From assembly GCA_017412025.1 (NCBI GenBank), contig JAFQOY010000138.1:1-50950 (forward strand): a DNA stretch of 50,950 bases. The letters run 5' to 3'. Numbering within the stretch: position 1 is the stretch's first letter; each line of letters opens with the position of its first letter. The position numbers and the translations under genes were made by a program. Under the pieces are notes generated by a model that was not told the origin of the DNA, did not search any database, and was given only the letters and a program-made list of their open reading frames with translations. Below are positions 1 to 7,767 of this stretch, one piece after another. The DNA comes from Clostridia bacterium. Its GTDB lineage: Bacteria > Bacillota_A > Clostridia > Christensenellales > Aristaeellaceae.

Positions 1-675
1 GCTAAGGAGCTTCCGGGCGTCGACGTGGTCTTTGAGGATGAGCATGTTCTGCTCATCAATAAACCGCAGGGATTGCAGAGCCAGAATGAAGACAACCCGC
101 TTGCGGGCGACAGCGCGCTGACCCGCGCGAAAGCATACCTTGAGGGCAGGGGTGAGAAAACAGACCAGCTTCATCTCTGCCATCGTCTGGATGTACAGAC
201 CGGCGGTCTGCTTCTGCTGGTGAAGGATGATGAGGCGTTTGAGTCTGCCATGCATGCGTTTGCTCAGCGGACATTCAGAAAGTATTATACCTGCCGCGTG
301 AAGGGCTGCCCTGCCCGAAGGGAAGCGACCATGCATGCGTTTCTGCGCAAGGACAACCAGATTGCCCGCGTAGCGGTTACGGATTATCCGGCACGCGGCG
401 CGATGGAGATTGTGACGGCGTACCGCGTGGTGCGCGAGCAGGAGCATGCCGTGCTCGAGGTGGAGCTGATCACCGGCAGAACGCATCAGATCCGCGCGCA
501 TCTGGCGCATATCGGCCATCCGATCCTGGGCGATGATAAGTATGGGGATCGGATGCTCAACAGAAGTCTGGGCGTCAAGCGCCAGCAGCTTTGGGCCACG
601 CGGCTGGTGGTTCAGGCTGAAGGTGCGCTCAGCTACCTGAACGGCCGCGAATTCTCGATCGGCAATCCGTTCTGA
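1..675 (+). CDS. RluA-family 23S/tRNA pseudouridine synthase, 5' truncated by window edge
   Basis: The reading frame is open from base 1, so the true start lies upstream; the GTG at 25 is internal to a conserved stretch and is not a convincing start. The visible 224 residues cover the RluA catalytic domain: a VVFEDEHVLLINKPQGL opening typical of the family, the HRLD-x-x-T-x-G signature at about residues 61-68 with the catalytic aspartate at about 64, and the TGRTHQIRAHLAHIGHPILGD block near the C terminus. The family isomerises specific uridines in 23S rRNA or tRNA; the target cannot be told from sequence. An N-terminal S4 RNA-binding domain may be present outside the window. It ends 20 bases before the next gene and is probably cotranscribed with it. 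Confidence 0.93.
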   Translation, partial: AKELPGVDVVFEDEHVLLINKPQGLQSQNEDNPLAGDSALTRAKAYLEGRGEKTDQLHLCHRLDVQTGGLLLLVKDDEAFESAMHAFAQRTFRKYYTCRVKGCPARREATMHAFLRKDNQIARVAVTDYPARGAMEIVTAYRVVREQEHAVLEVELITGRTHQIRAHLAHIGHPILGDDKYGDRMLNRSLGVKRQQLWATRLVVQAEGALSYLNGREFSIGNPF

Positions 676-695
676 TACAAAAGGAGGAGCTAGAC

Positions 696-1553
696 ATGCA
701 TAGAGTCCGTTTGATCGCTTTGGATATGGATGGGACGCTGCTGCTCAGCGATCATCATACGATTCCGCAGAGGAATGTTGACGCAATACGGGCGGCGCAT
801 GCTCTGGGGATCCGCGTGGCCATCAGCACGGGACGCATGCTTGAGGACGCGAGCGATTTCATCAGGCGGTATGATCTGCCCTGTATGATGATCGCCGCCA
901 ACGGCGCGCGCGCATGCGACGGCCCTTTGCCTGAGGGAAAGGTGATTTTCAGCAGTAATCTCAAGCCTGAGGATGCGCATGCTGTCCTGGATCTGCTGAT
1001 CCCCACAGGGCTTGTGATTCATGGATTTGAAGACGGCGTCGTGCATACGGCAGGGAATGCGGATGGAAAGAAATACCATCTTGTTTATCGCGGATTGATT
1101 GAGGACAGATATGGCGAAGAGAGCCTGCGCAGAGCGGCAGACCGCGGCCTGATGAAGATTTTTGCCGTCGGAGACGGATTTGCCGGAGATGAATATGATC
1201 CGAGGATTGCGCCGCAGAAGCAGATCATGGAGCATAAGCTCAGTCATCTGCAGATCACAAGCTCCGCGCCGGGCAATATCGAGGTCATTGCGCCGGAAGC
1301 TGGCAAGGGAAGGGCGCTTGCGTTTGTAGCGGAGCATCTTGGACTGACCAGAGAGAATGTCATGGCGATGGGCGATGCGGGGAACGACCTGAGCATGCTG
1401 GCGTATGCTTATCACAGCGTTGCGATGGGCAATGCCACACCGGATGTGCTGCAGGCGTGCAGATACACGACGGCTTCAAACGATGAATGCGGCGTTGCGT
1501 GTATGATTGAGCGCGTCATCGACAGCGTGAAGCGGCAGGAGAAGGAGCAATGA
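696..1553 (+). CDS. Cof-type HAD-IIB family sugar-phosphatase-like hydrolase
   Basis: A 285-residue protein of the Cof/YwpJ class of haloacid dehalogenase-like phosphatases. Motif I is DMDGTLL, with the nucleophile Asp10 and general acid Asp12. Motif IV is MGDAGND at 225-231, which holds the Mg2+-binding acids. The region between is long enough for the C2-type cap that selects substrate. These cytosolic enzymes usually dephosphorylate small sugar phosphates, flavin or cofactor phosphates; the substrate is not predictable here. The ATG is preceded by an AAAGGAGGAG ribosome site. The stop overlaps the next start in an ATGA arrangement at 1550-1553, indicating translational coupling. Confidence 0.93.
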   Translation: MHRVRLIALDMDGTLLLSDHHTIPQRNVDAIRAAHALGIRVAISTGRMLEDASDFIRRYDLPCMMIAANGARACDGPLPEGKVIFSSNLKPEDAHAVLDLLIPTGLVIHGFEDGVVHTAGNADGKKYHLVYRGLIEDRYGEESLRRAADRGLMKIFAVGDGFAGDEYDPRIAPQKQIMEHKLSHLQITSSAPGNIEVIAPEAGKGRALAFVAEHLGLTRENVMAMGDAGNDLSMLAYAYHSVAMGNATPDVLQACRYTTASNDECGVACMIERVIDSVKRQEKEQ

Positions 1554-2680
1554 GCAAAGACGTCCCGGTTGTTGCGCTGGCAAAGTGTGGGGATTATCAG
1601 CGCGTGCATGTACAGCAGGCGATTGACCGGATTCTTGCGCTCTGCGGCGGTATTGAATCCATCGTATCCCCCGGTCAGAGGGTGCTCATCAAAGTCAATC
1701 TGCTGATGAAGCGCAGCCCGGACAGGGCGACGACGACGCATCCTGAAGTGGCTGCGGCCATTGTTCGCAGGGTGCAGGAAGCCGGAGGCATTCCAATTCT
1801 GGCGGACAGCCCTGGCGGACCGTATACGAAGGGGATGCTTTCCGGCGTATATGAGGCCTGCGGCATGAAGCGGGCGGCACAGGAGACCGGCTGCGTGCTC
1901 AACGATGATTTCAGCACGACGGTTCACGCTGTGACGGACGGGCTTGTTGCCAGGCAGCTCGATCTCATCGGCGTGATCGATCAGGTGGATGCAGTCATTT
2001 CCGTCGGGAAGCTGAAGACGCACGGCTTTACGACGATGACCGGCTGCGTCAAAAATCTCTACGGCCTCATACCCGGCACGACAAAGGTGGAGTATCACTC
2101 CCGATATCCGGACGCCGCGCTGTTTTCCGATATGCTCGTTGACCTGTATGAGCATGTAAAGCCCTGTTTTTCCATCGTGGATGCTGTAGTTGGCATGGAG
2201 GGCGAAGGCCCGTCCGGCGGCAGCCCAAGGACAATCGGTGCATTGATTGGCGGAAAGAACGGACATGCCGTGGACGCCGCCGCTGCGCGCCTGATCAACC
2301 TTCTGCCCGGTCAGGTCTCTACGCTTGCCGCAGCGCAAAAGCGCGGCAGGCTTGCAGAATACACGCTTGCAGGCGATGCGATTGAGCCGCTGATTCTTCA
2401 TGATTTTGATATACCGATGCGCATGCGCAGGGGAAGCTGGGTGGCGCTGATGAACAGGCTGCCGCAGGCGCTCCGTCCCCGTCCGGTATTTACGCATAAG
2501 AAGTGCGATGGCTGCGGCACATGCGTACGCGCATGCCCTGCCAATGCCATACGCATGGATGGAAACCGTCGTCCGCATGTCGATGTAAAGCGCTGTATCC
2601 GGTGCTACTGCTGTCAGGAGCTCTGCCCGAAGACGGATGTTCTGGTCAGGCGCAATCCGCTGTTTCGCCTGCTGAAATAA
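1550..2680 (+). CDS. DUF362 protein with C-terminal double [4Fe-4S] ferredoxin domain
   Basis: A 376-residue protein. Residues 1-290 are a DUF362 domain, including GQRVLIKVNLL and the KLKTHGFTTMTGCVKNLYG block. The C terminus is an 8-cysteine ferredoxin module: Cys319, 322, 325, 329 (CDGCGTCVRACP) and Cys349, 352, 355, 359 (the second motif reads CIRCYCCQELCP and has an extra Cys354). DUF362 proteins are common in anaerobes and have no settled function; the iron-sulfur module suggests electron transfer. No signal peptide or membrane segment is visible, so it is probably cytosolic. It overlaps the HAD gene by 4 bases and is last in its unit, before a strong terminator. Confidence 0.9.
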   Translation: MSKDVPVVALAKCGDYQRVHVQQAIDRILALCGGIESIVSPGQRVLIKVNLLMKRSPDRATTTHPEVAAAIVRRVQEAGGIPILADSPGGPYTKGMLSGVYEACGMKRAAQETGCVLNDDFSTTVHAVTDGLVARQLDLIGVIDQVDAVISVGKLKTHGFTTMTGCVKNLYGLIPGTTKVEYHSRYPDAALFSDMLVDLYEHVKPCFSIVDAVVGMEGEGPSGGSPRTIGALIGGKNGHAVDAAAARLINLLPGQVSTLAAAQKRGRLAEYTLAGDAIEPLILHDFDIPMRMRRGSWVALMNRLPQALRPRPVFTHKKCDGCGTCVRACPANAIRMDGNRRPHVDVKRCIRCYCCQELCPKTDVLVRRNPLFRLLK

Positions 2681-2810
2681 GAGGCAGCAAAAAAGTCTTT
2701 GTGAGAGATTGCATTTGCTGCTCTGATGCTTTTTCAGCAGCCCGTTATCTGTAAAGCGGGATGTTTGGCGGACGCATGCTCGTCTGCAGGATGCAAATGC
2801 GCATATGAGA

Positions 2811-2843
2811 AAACGACTGACAAACAGACTGTCAGTCGTTTTT
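2811..2843. terminator. Bidirectional intrinsic terminator between convergent units
   Basis: Twelve-base perfect arms, AAACGACTGACA at 2811-2822 and TGTCAGTCGTTT at 2830-2841, close a 7-base loop and run into a T tract on the plus strand. The minus strand reads into CGTTTTCTC. It lies between the DUF362 gene (+) and dut (-) and can stop both. The 130 bases before it (2681-2810) hold no gene I can support. Confidence 0.85.
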
Positions 2844-2869
2844 GCAATATTGCCCTATACATGGAGGGG

Positions 2870-3385
2870 TCAGGCTCTGGTGGTGGAGCCGAATCCGCCG
2901 TTGCGTATGCCCTGTGCGTCATCGTCAATCGTGACGCCGAACGGGAGAAAGATTCCCTGCGCAAACGCAGTGCCCGCAGGTACGCGAAGCCCTTTGCCTT
3001 CCCGGTTGTCGTTGGTCATGCGCAGGAAAATATGGCCTTCGTTTTCGGAAAGCGCATAATCGCTGTCGATGACGCCGACGGAGTTGTCCAGCTGAAAGCG
3101 ATACTTGAACCCCAGCCCGCTGCGCGGATAGAGCGTCAGTACCCAGCCGTCTTCAATCAGCGCGCGCACGCCGGTCGGGATTTTGATGTTGCCGCCTGCA
3201 GGAAGCTCGAAACCAACCGGCGCGAAGAAATCGTAGCCGGCAGAACCGCTTGTGGCGCGCTGGGGCAGGCGGATGCTCTCGTAGGCGAGTACAGCCTGTT
3301 CGAGCGTCTGCTGCGGAAAGGTGGCCACCCAGTCGGATACAAAGCGCTTGAGAGAGACTTTTTCAAATCTGGCAATGCGAAGCAT
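2870..3385 (-). CDS. dut: dUTP diphosphatase (dUTPase)
   Basis: A 171-residue trimeric-type dUTPase that hydrolyses dUTP to dUMP and pyrophosphate, keeping uracil out of DNA and feeding dTMP synthesis. All five family motifs are visible: ATSGSAGYDF (44-53), YPRSGLG (86-92), NSVGVIDSDY (101-110, catalytic Asp107), AFAQGIFLPF (140-149) and RNGGFGSTTR (161-170). The N-terminal 40 residues precede motif 1 and make it longer than minimal dUTPases. The ATG is preceded by AGGAGGAAT. It starts 18 bases after nrdG ends and is the third gene of the nrdD-nrdG-dut unit, so it probably shares NrdR control with the reductase. Confidence 0.93.
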   Translation of the reverse strand: MLRIARFEKVSLKRFVSDWVATFPQQTLEQAVLAYESIRLPQRATSGSAGYDFFAPVGFELPAGGNIKIPTGVRALIEDGWVLTLYPRSGLGFKYRFQLDNSVGVIDSDYALSENEGHIFLRMTNDNREGKGLRVPAGTAFAQGIFLPFGVTIDDDAQGIRNGGFGSTTRA

Positions 3386-3403
3386 TCGTATTCCTCCTGT
3401 TCA

Positions 3404-3892
3404 TCAGTCCCAAAGGACGATATGCCCCTGCGCAAGCGTGCGCTTTACATCGATGACCCGCTGGTTCCTGCTGCCCTTCCAGTGCAGCTGCGTATCGCGC
3501 AGTTCCTGAATATAGGGACCGTCCACGATGACGTCGATCATCGGAATGAAGGGAAGATGGCGGATTTCTTCAAACAGGCTTCCGGTGTAGAGCCAGATGG
3601 TCTTGTCCGGCAGCGTCTCGCGGATCTCCGCGATCAGCGCGCCGACAGTTTCGCGGTTGGCGCACATCAGCGGATCGCCGCCGGAAAAGGTGACGCCGTT
3701 CATATAGTCGCGGGAGAGGGCTTCAAACAGCTCTTTCTTGGCTTTTTCGTCAAAGGGGATGCCGCTGTCTACAGGCCAAGTCTGCGGATTCTGGCATCCG
3801 CGGCAGCGATGATCGCAGCCAGACACCCAGAGCACCGTGCGCAGGCCGTCGCCGTTGAGCATATCGTCAACCGTAATGTTGTGGTAATTCAT
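3404..3892 (-). CDS. nrdG: Anaerobic ribonucleoside-triphosphate reductase activating protein
   Basis: A 162-residue radical SAM activase. The CxxxCxxC motif is at Cys26, Cys30 and Cys33 (GCDHRCRGCQN) and the glycine-rich FSGGDPL block that contacts SAM follows. It uses SAM and a [4Fe-4S] cluster to generate the glycyl radical on NrdD. A longer frame begins at 3934, but the ATG at 3892 is preferred because AGAGGTG lies 6-7 bases upstream and MNYHNITVDDMLNGDGLR is the usual family N terminus. It sits directly downstream of nrdD (73-base gap) and upstream of dut. Confidence 0.95.
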   Translation of the reverse strand: MNYHNITVDDMLNGDGLRTVLWVSGCDHRCRGCQNPQTWPVDSGIPFDEKAKKELFEALSRDYMNGVTFSGGDPLMCANRETVGALIAEIRETLPDKTIWLYTGSLFEEIRHLPFIPMIDVIVDGPYIQELRDTQLHWKGSRNQRVIDVKRTLAQGHIVLWD

Positions 3893-3965
3893 GGAAAACA
3901 CCTCTGCTGGCTTGATAAGGTGGAAGGGACACAAAAGCAGACGTATGCTCAGCGGAGAACCTGCT

Positions 3966-6083
3966 TTACATGCTCTTGCGCTCTGCGATTTCGGCCATCT
4001 TTGCGTCGTTGAGGCGGCTTTGTCCGTGTACGCGGGAATAGGAGAGATAACCGTTCATCCGGTCGATCTTGGTCAGGTTACTGCTGCCGCACTTGGGGCA
4101 GACGTCCATCTCAAGCTCCTGATGGCCGCAGTCGTCGCAGTAGGACAGGGACAGGTTGACGCCCTCGTACATGCCCAGCTTCATGGCGCGGCGCACGAGC
4201 GTGCGGACTGCTTCCCTGTTGTAGCCGATGGGATAGCGGACATACTGAATCTTTCCGCCGTTTGAGAGATCCCAGAAGCGCTTTTCGCTGTTCTGCTTTT
4301 CAATCGGCGTGATGTCCTCCGTCACATGACAGTGGAAGGAGTTAGAGACATACGGCCTGTCCGAGACGTTTTCGATGATGCCGTAGAGCTTGCGGAACTG
4401 CTCGATCTGCAGGCCGCACAGGCTCTCTGCCGGCGTGCCATAGATGGCGTACAGGTTGCCGTCTTCCTTTTTGAACTGCGCGATCTTGTCGTTGATGTGC
4501 TGCATCACTTCAAGCGCGAACTGGCCGTCCTCGTAGATGCTCTTGCCGTTGTAGAGCTCCTGCAGCTCGTTGAGCGCCGTATAGCCGAAGGAGGCGGTAG
4601 CGGTCTTGAGCAGCGGCTTGATCTTGTCGTAGAGCCCAAGGTGTCCGCCGTAGAATCCGCCTTCGCAGTATGCAAGGGGATTGGTGCTTGCGCGCATTTC
4701 TCCCAGATAGGCGTAGGTGCGGATATGGAGCCTGCGGATCAGCTCCAGATAATAGTCCAGCACCTCATAGAAATCCCGGCTTTCCTTGCGCGCCTTTGCC
4801 AGGATCAGCGGCAGATGCAGCGATACGGCGCCGATGTTGAAGCGGCCGACAAAGACGGGCGTGTCGTTTTCATCTGCAGGCTCCATGCCGCCGCGCTCAT
4901 ACCACGGAGAGAGGAATGCACGGCAGCCCATGGGGCTGATGACCTTGCCGTACCGCTTGTACATGGAGGCGACATAGCCTTCGCCGGTCAGGCTCAGCCA
5001 GTCGGGATACATCGTCTTGGCAGAGCAGTCAATGCCCGCTTCAAAGACGTCCTCAAGCGGCTTGCCCGGGCCGTGAAGATTTTCATCGTAGAGGAATACA
5101 AGCTTGGGGAAGAGGACGGGCTTTTTGTTGTTCTTCTTTCCCTGGCCGCCTGCATGGACCTTCAAAAACAGCTTGCTGGCCAGCTTGGCCATGCGCGTCT
5201 GGCCAAGGCCAAGCGTCATGGTGATAAAGGGATAGTCGCCGCGGCTGGAGGCGACGGTGTTGAACTTGTATTCCCAGCCCTGGAAACCCTGCTCAAAGTC
5301 GTTGACGATGTCCTTCATCGTCTCCTCATGCGCGCGGTCGTCAGAAAGGCCAAGCGCACGGTAACGATCCATGAACATCACGTAGCTGCGCTCGGCGTAG
5401 GTGTCAAGCAGCTGATCGACGCAGGAAACCGTGAAGCCGCCATACTGCTGGCTGGCAGCGGACAGGACGATATCGCCGATGACGTCAAAGGCGACGTTGA
5501 GCGTCTTGGGCTCGTTATACCACAGATTGCCCATCTCAAAGCCGCCGCGAAGCACCTCTCCGACGTCAAACAGGCAGCAGTTCATCGTGTCGCGGCGGGC
5601 GGACATATCGTGGATGTAGATATAGCCGTCCCGCTGGGCCTGAAGCTCCTCGACATTCAGGAAGAACTTCTGGTACAGCTGCTTGTTGAGCTGGTTGAAG
5701 ATCAGGCTGCGGCGGGTAGAGACCAGCGCGCTGTCCGCGTTGGAATTCTCCTTGTCGCCGATGTACATGATCGACTGAGACTTTTTGTAAACGATATCCA
5801 GCATCTTTACAAAGTCCGTCTTGTAGTTGCGGTAATCCCGGTAGGATTTGGCGACTGCCGGGTTGATGACGTCAAGCGCGCCCTCGACAATGTGATGCAT
5901 CTGCTCAATGCGCACTTCCTGCGTACCCAGTGCATCGCACTTTTCGGTGACAAACCGGCAGATGAAATCAAGCTCTTCGGCGCTGAACGTGTAAAGCACG
6001 CGCTCGGCGCTCTTGTTTACCGCGGCGACAACCTTTTGTACGTTGAACGGCTCTCTGGTACCGTCTTTTTTGATGATGTGCAT
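3966..6083 (-). CDS. nrdD: Anaerobic (class III) ribonucleoside-triphosphate reductase
   Basis: A 705-residue oxygen-sensitive glycyl radical enzyme that reduces NTPs to dNTPs. An N-terminal ATP-cone (HIIKKDGTREPFNVQKVV) provides allosteric control and is followed by the catalytic barrel. The C terminus has the zinc-binding cysteines 649, 652, 662 and 665 (CDDCG, CPKCG). The radical loop reads RMNGYLS with the radical glycine at about Gly678; many homologues have RVCGYL there, so Met-Asn is a small variation. The ATG follows AAGAGAGGT. It is the first gene of the nrdD-nrdG-dut unit, behind two NrdR boxes. Confidence 0.97.
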   Translation of the reverse strand: MHIIKKDGTREPFNVQKVVAAVNKSAERVLYTFSAEELDFICRFVTEKCDALGTQEVRIEQMHHIVEGALDVINPAVAKSYRDYRNYKTDFVKMLDIVYKKSQSIMYIGDKENSNADSALVSTRRSLIFNQLNKQLYQKFFLNVEELQAQRDGYIYIHDMSARRDTMNCCLFDVGEVLRGGFEMGNLWYNEPKTLNVAFDVIGDIVLSAASQQYGGFTVSCVDQLLDTYAERSYVMFMDRYRALGLSDDRAHEETMKDIVNDFEQGFQGWEYKFNTVASSRGDYPFITMTLGLGQTRMAKLASKLFLKVHAGGQGKKNNKKPVLFPKLVFLYDENLHGPGKPLEDVFEAGIDCSAKTMYPDWLSLTGEGYVASMYKRYGKVISPMGCRAFLSPWYERGGMEPADENDTPVFVGRFNIGAVSLHLPLILAKARKESRDFYEVLDYYLELIRRLHIRTYAYLGEMRASTNPLAYCEGGFYGGHLGLYDKIKPLLKTATASFGYTALNELQELYNGKSIYEDGQFALEVMQHINDKIAQFKKEDGNLYAIYGTPAESLCGLQIEQFRKLYGIIENVSDRPYVSNSFHCHVTEDITPIEKQNSEKRFWDLSNGGKIQYVRYPIGYNREAVRTLVRRAMKLGMYEGVNLSLSYCDDCGHQELEMDVCPKCGSSNLTKIDRMNGYLSYSRVHGQSRLNDAKMAEIAERKSM

Positions 6084-6126
6084 AGGCTACCTCTCTTCAG
6101 CGGATTGTGTGGGGCAAAAGACAAAA

Positions 6127-6142
6127 ACACAATATCTTGTGT
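6127..6142. promoter_or_regulatory. NrdR box 1 (proximal to nrdD)
   Basis: The sequence ACACAATATCTTGTGT closely fits the known NrdR consensus (acaCwAtATaTwGtgt) and is an almost perfect palindrome. NrdR is the ATP/dATP-sensing repressor of bacterial ribonucleotide reductase genes. nrdR itself is not in this window. Confidence 0.85.
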
Positions 6143-6157
6143 ACAGAATTTGCATGG

Positions 6158-6173
6158 ACACAATATTTAGTCC
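6158..6173. promoter_or_regulatory. NrdR box 2 (distal)
   Basis: The sequence ACACAATATTTAGTCC keeps the left half and core of an NrdR box and is degenerate on the right. It starts 31 bases from box 1, leaving a 15-base gap, so both boxes lie on the same helix face. This is the spacing expected for paired NrdR sites. Confidence 0.75.
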
Positions 6174-6186
6174 GTCAGTGAAATCC

Positions 6187-6215
6187 ATATTAACATGAAA
6201 GAGGGCATGCGTCAA
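6187..6215 (-). promoter_or_regulatory. Sigma-A-type promoter for nrdD-nrdG-dut
   Basis: Read on the minus strand, TTGACG (6210-6215) and TAATAT (6187-6192) are separated by 17 bases. Transcription would begin near 6180, placing both NrdR boxes just downstream of the start, where a bound repressor could block initiation or escape. Confidence 0.6.
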
Positions 6216-6322
6216 GGCTGATACGCAATTATGAAGAAAGTTTATTATTCTGCGTTATAGCGCCAAGCCTAAACAGAATCCGGTCTGTTTGGTGCGGATG
6301 GAGAACAGCATTCTGAAATGAA

Positions 6323-6341
6323 CATACCATCGGTCGGTATG
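6323..6341. promoter_or_regulatory. Possible operator palindrome upstream of the phosphoribosyltransferase promoter
   Basis: CATACC and GGTATG half-sites flank a 7-base centre, and the right half reads CGGTCGGTATG, reminiscent of TetR-family operators. It lies 30 bases upstream of the -35 element of the promoter at 6372. No regulator gene is adjacent, so the assignment is tentative. Confidence 0.3.
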
Positions 6342-6371
6342 AAATTGAAGACCTGCTTCTTTTCTTTTTGG

Positions 6372-6400
6372 TTGACAACCGTTCGATGCAGTGCCATAAT
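6372..6400 (+). promoter_or_regulatory. Sigma-A-type promoter for the phosphoribosyltransferase gene
   Basis: A perfect TTGACA -35 element (6372-6377) and CATAAT -10 element (6395-6400) are separated by 17 bases. The predicted start near 6407 gives a leader of about 44 bases before the ATG at 6451. Confidence 0.8.
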
Positions 6401-6450
6401 AAAGCAGATAACAGCAGAATGTTTTCTGCAAAGCGAAAGAGGGATATATC

Positions 6451-7011
6451 ATGAACACGCATTATCATATGACAATCGCCGGCTGTGAGCGCGATCTGCC
6501 GATCTGCCCGCTCAACGATAAGCTGTCCATCGGCGCTTTCGTCATCTTTGGCGACTGCGAGCTGACTGTTGCCTGCGCGAAGGAACTGCTTGCCAGGGCG
6601 CCGGAGTTTGATTACATCATCACGGCGGAAAGCAAGGGCATTCCGCTGGCGTATGAGATGGCCCGTCAGATCGGCGCGAAGAAGTGGCTGCTTGCCAGAA
6701 AAGGCGCCAAGCTTTACATGAAGGATCTCTTCTGTGTTGAGGTCCGCTCGATTACCACCGATCATGTCCAGAAGCTGTATCTGGACGGCGAGGACGCTGC
6801 GCTGATGAAGGGCAAAAAGATCCTGATCGTGGACGATGTGATTTCCACCGGAGAGTCTCTGCGTGCGCTTGAAGAGCTGGTGAACAAGGCCGGCGGCGAG
6901 ATCTGCGGCAGAATGGCGATTCTCGCAGAGGGCGACGCGCAGGAGCGCAAGGACCTCATTTATCTGGAGAAGCTGCCGCTGTTTGACAGCGAAGGCAACG
7001 TGCTCGCATAA
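6451..7011 (+). CDS. Type I phosphoribosyltransferase (adenine/xanthine PRT-like)
   Basis: A 186-residue cytosolic type I phosphoribosyltransferase. The PRPP-binding loop ILIVDDVISTGES is at 124-136 and the ITAESKGIPLAYEMA block (57-71) forms another conserved part of the active site. It most resembles Clostridia proteins annotated as adenine phosphoribosyltransferase or simply PRT family, which salvage a free purine base with PRPP; the base specificity is not proven by sequence. It has its own promoter at 6372 and is followed by a hairpin terminator. No apt gene lies between recJ and relA here, unlike in Bacillus subtilis, so this gene might fill that role (inference). Confidence 0.88.
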   Translation: MNTHYHMTIAGCERDLPICPLNDKLSIGAFVIFGDCELTVACAKELLARAPEFDYIITAESKGIPLAYEMARQIGAKKWLLARKGAKLYMKDLFCVEVRSITTDHVQKLYLDGEDAALMKGKKILIVDDVISTGESLRALEELVNKAGGEICGRMAILAEGDAQERKDLIYLEKLPLFDSEGNVLA

Positions 7012-7028
7012 TTCTTTTCACAGGCACA

Positions 7029-7084
7029 AACAGCCCCTTTGACGCATAGGATGATTCCAGAACGTCGAAAGGGGCTGTTCTTTT
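7029..7084 (+). terminator. Hairpin terminator overlapping the LysM gene ribosome site
   Basis: AACAGCCCCTTTGACG (7029-7044) pairs with CGTCGAAAGGGGCTGTT (7063-7079), with one bulged base, and is followed by CTTTT. It looks like an intrinsic terminator for the phosphoribosyltransferase gene. The right arm also contains AAAGGGG, the only ribosome site near the LysM gene ATG at 7085, so the fold would hide that site. Confidence 0.75.
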
Positions 7085-7714
7085 ATGGATAATCCGAATC
7101 AAATGACAGCAGGCCGTGAAGAGATCATCAACCAGACGGCGATTGAGCCCGCTTCATCTGCCTGCCCCGGCGCAAGCCAGAGCTACAGGGTACAGCGCGG
7201 CGACAGCTTTTACCTGATCGCCAGAAAATTCGGCGTCAGCGTCAGGGCGCTCATGAACGCGAACCCTGCGATTGCGGCGGGACGGCTGCTTGTCGGAGAT
7301 ATTCTCTGTGTGCCCACAGGCGAAGGGCGCTCCTGTCCTGTGGGATCGTCTGCCTATACGGTGCAGCCGGGGCAGAGCGTGGTCGACGTGATGCTGGCGT
7401 CCAACGTGTCTCTGCGTGCGCTTCGGGAGTACAATGAAGATATCCGCCTGACTGCGCTCCGGGCAGGCGACGTGCTTTGTGTGCCGCCGGGAGGAGACCG
7501 CGGTCTTTGCGAAAACGGCGGTCCGGTGTATCGGCTGCAGGAGGGCGATACGCTGGAGGAGATTGCATCGCTCAACGGCACGACGGTCGAACAGCTGCTG
7601 CGCCTCAATCCGAATCTGCTGCCCAGCGACTTTACGGCCGGTCAGGTGATCTGCCTGCCGACCAGAAGGCGGCCGGTACAGGGGGATATGGAGGCTGTGA
7701 CGCTGGAATCCTGA
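7085..7714 (+). CDS. Protein with three LysM domains
   Basis: A 209-residue protein made of three LysM repeats at about 34-77, 91-134 and 149-192, each starting with YxVQxG or YRLQEG and ending with a G-D/Q-x-[IV]-x-C-[VL]-P motif. LysM modules bind N-acetylglucosamine polymers such as peptidoglycan. No signal peptide or membrane segment is visible, which in spore formers often means a spore coat or cortex-associated protein; that role is inference. A conserved Cys sits in each repeat. The ATG at 7085 is placed by AAAGGGG 10 bases upstream, inside the right arm of the preceding hairpin. Confidence 0.85.
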   Translation: MDNPNQMTAGREEIINQTAIEPASSACPGASQSYRVQRGDSFYLIARKFGVSVRALMNANPAIAAGRLLVGDILCVPTGEGRSCPVGSSAYTVQPGQSVVDVMLASNVSLRALREYNEDIRLTALRAGDVLCVPPGGDRGLCENGGPVYRLQEGDTLEEIASLNGTTVEQLLRLNPNLLPSDFTAGQVICLPTRRRPVQGDMEAVTLES

Positions 7715-7726
7715 GATACATAGAAA

Positions 7727-7762
7727 AACAGCGGCTGGCGCATGGGTGCGTCAGCCGCTGTT
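7727..7762. terminator. Intrinsic terminator between LysM gene (+) and plsY (-)
   Basis: Sixteen-base arms, AACAGCGGCTGGCGCA (7727-7742) and TGCGTCAGCCGCTGTT (7747-7762), have one mismatch and a 4-base loop. The minus strand continues into a run of T, making it a good terminator for the plsY unit. It probably also stops plus-strand transcription. Confidence 0.82.
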
Positions 7763-7767
7763 GGCGT

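Larger units (their letters stand above)
6084..6450. other. Divergent intergenic control region
   Basis: This 367-base gap between divergent genes contains no supportable ORF. On the left it holds the nrdD leader with two NrdR boxes and a minus-strand promoter. On the right it holds a plus-strand promoter for the phosphoribosyltransferase and a possible operator palindrome. No purine-riboswitch-like fold was recognised by eye. Confidence 0.8.

Noticed and set aside
2681..2810. Possible RNA gene or small ORF between the DUF362 gene and the terminator
   Set aside because: No tRNA-like fold, ribosome site or conserved peptide is visible; a GCAGCAAA/TTTGCTGC pair with a 22-base loop is too weak to call.
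3893..3965. Possible terminator between nrdD and nrdG
   Set aside because: Only a loose AGCAG/CTGCT pairing is present, so nrdG is kept in the nrdD unit.
4326..6170. Long plus-strand open frame of 614 codons opposite nrdD
   Set aside because: The nrdD frame on the minus strand has the ATP-cone, zinc cysteines and glycyl radical motif. The plus frame has no recognisable domain and reflects the GC-rich codons of nrdD.
6230..6450. Possible purine riboswitch before the phosphoribosyltransferase
   Set aside because: The transcript from the predicted start near 6407 is only about 44 bases before the ATG, too short for the aptamer, and no purine-riboswitch core was recognised.
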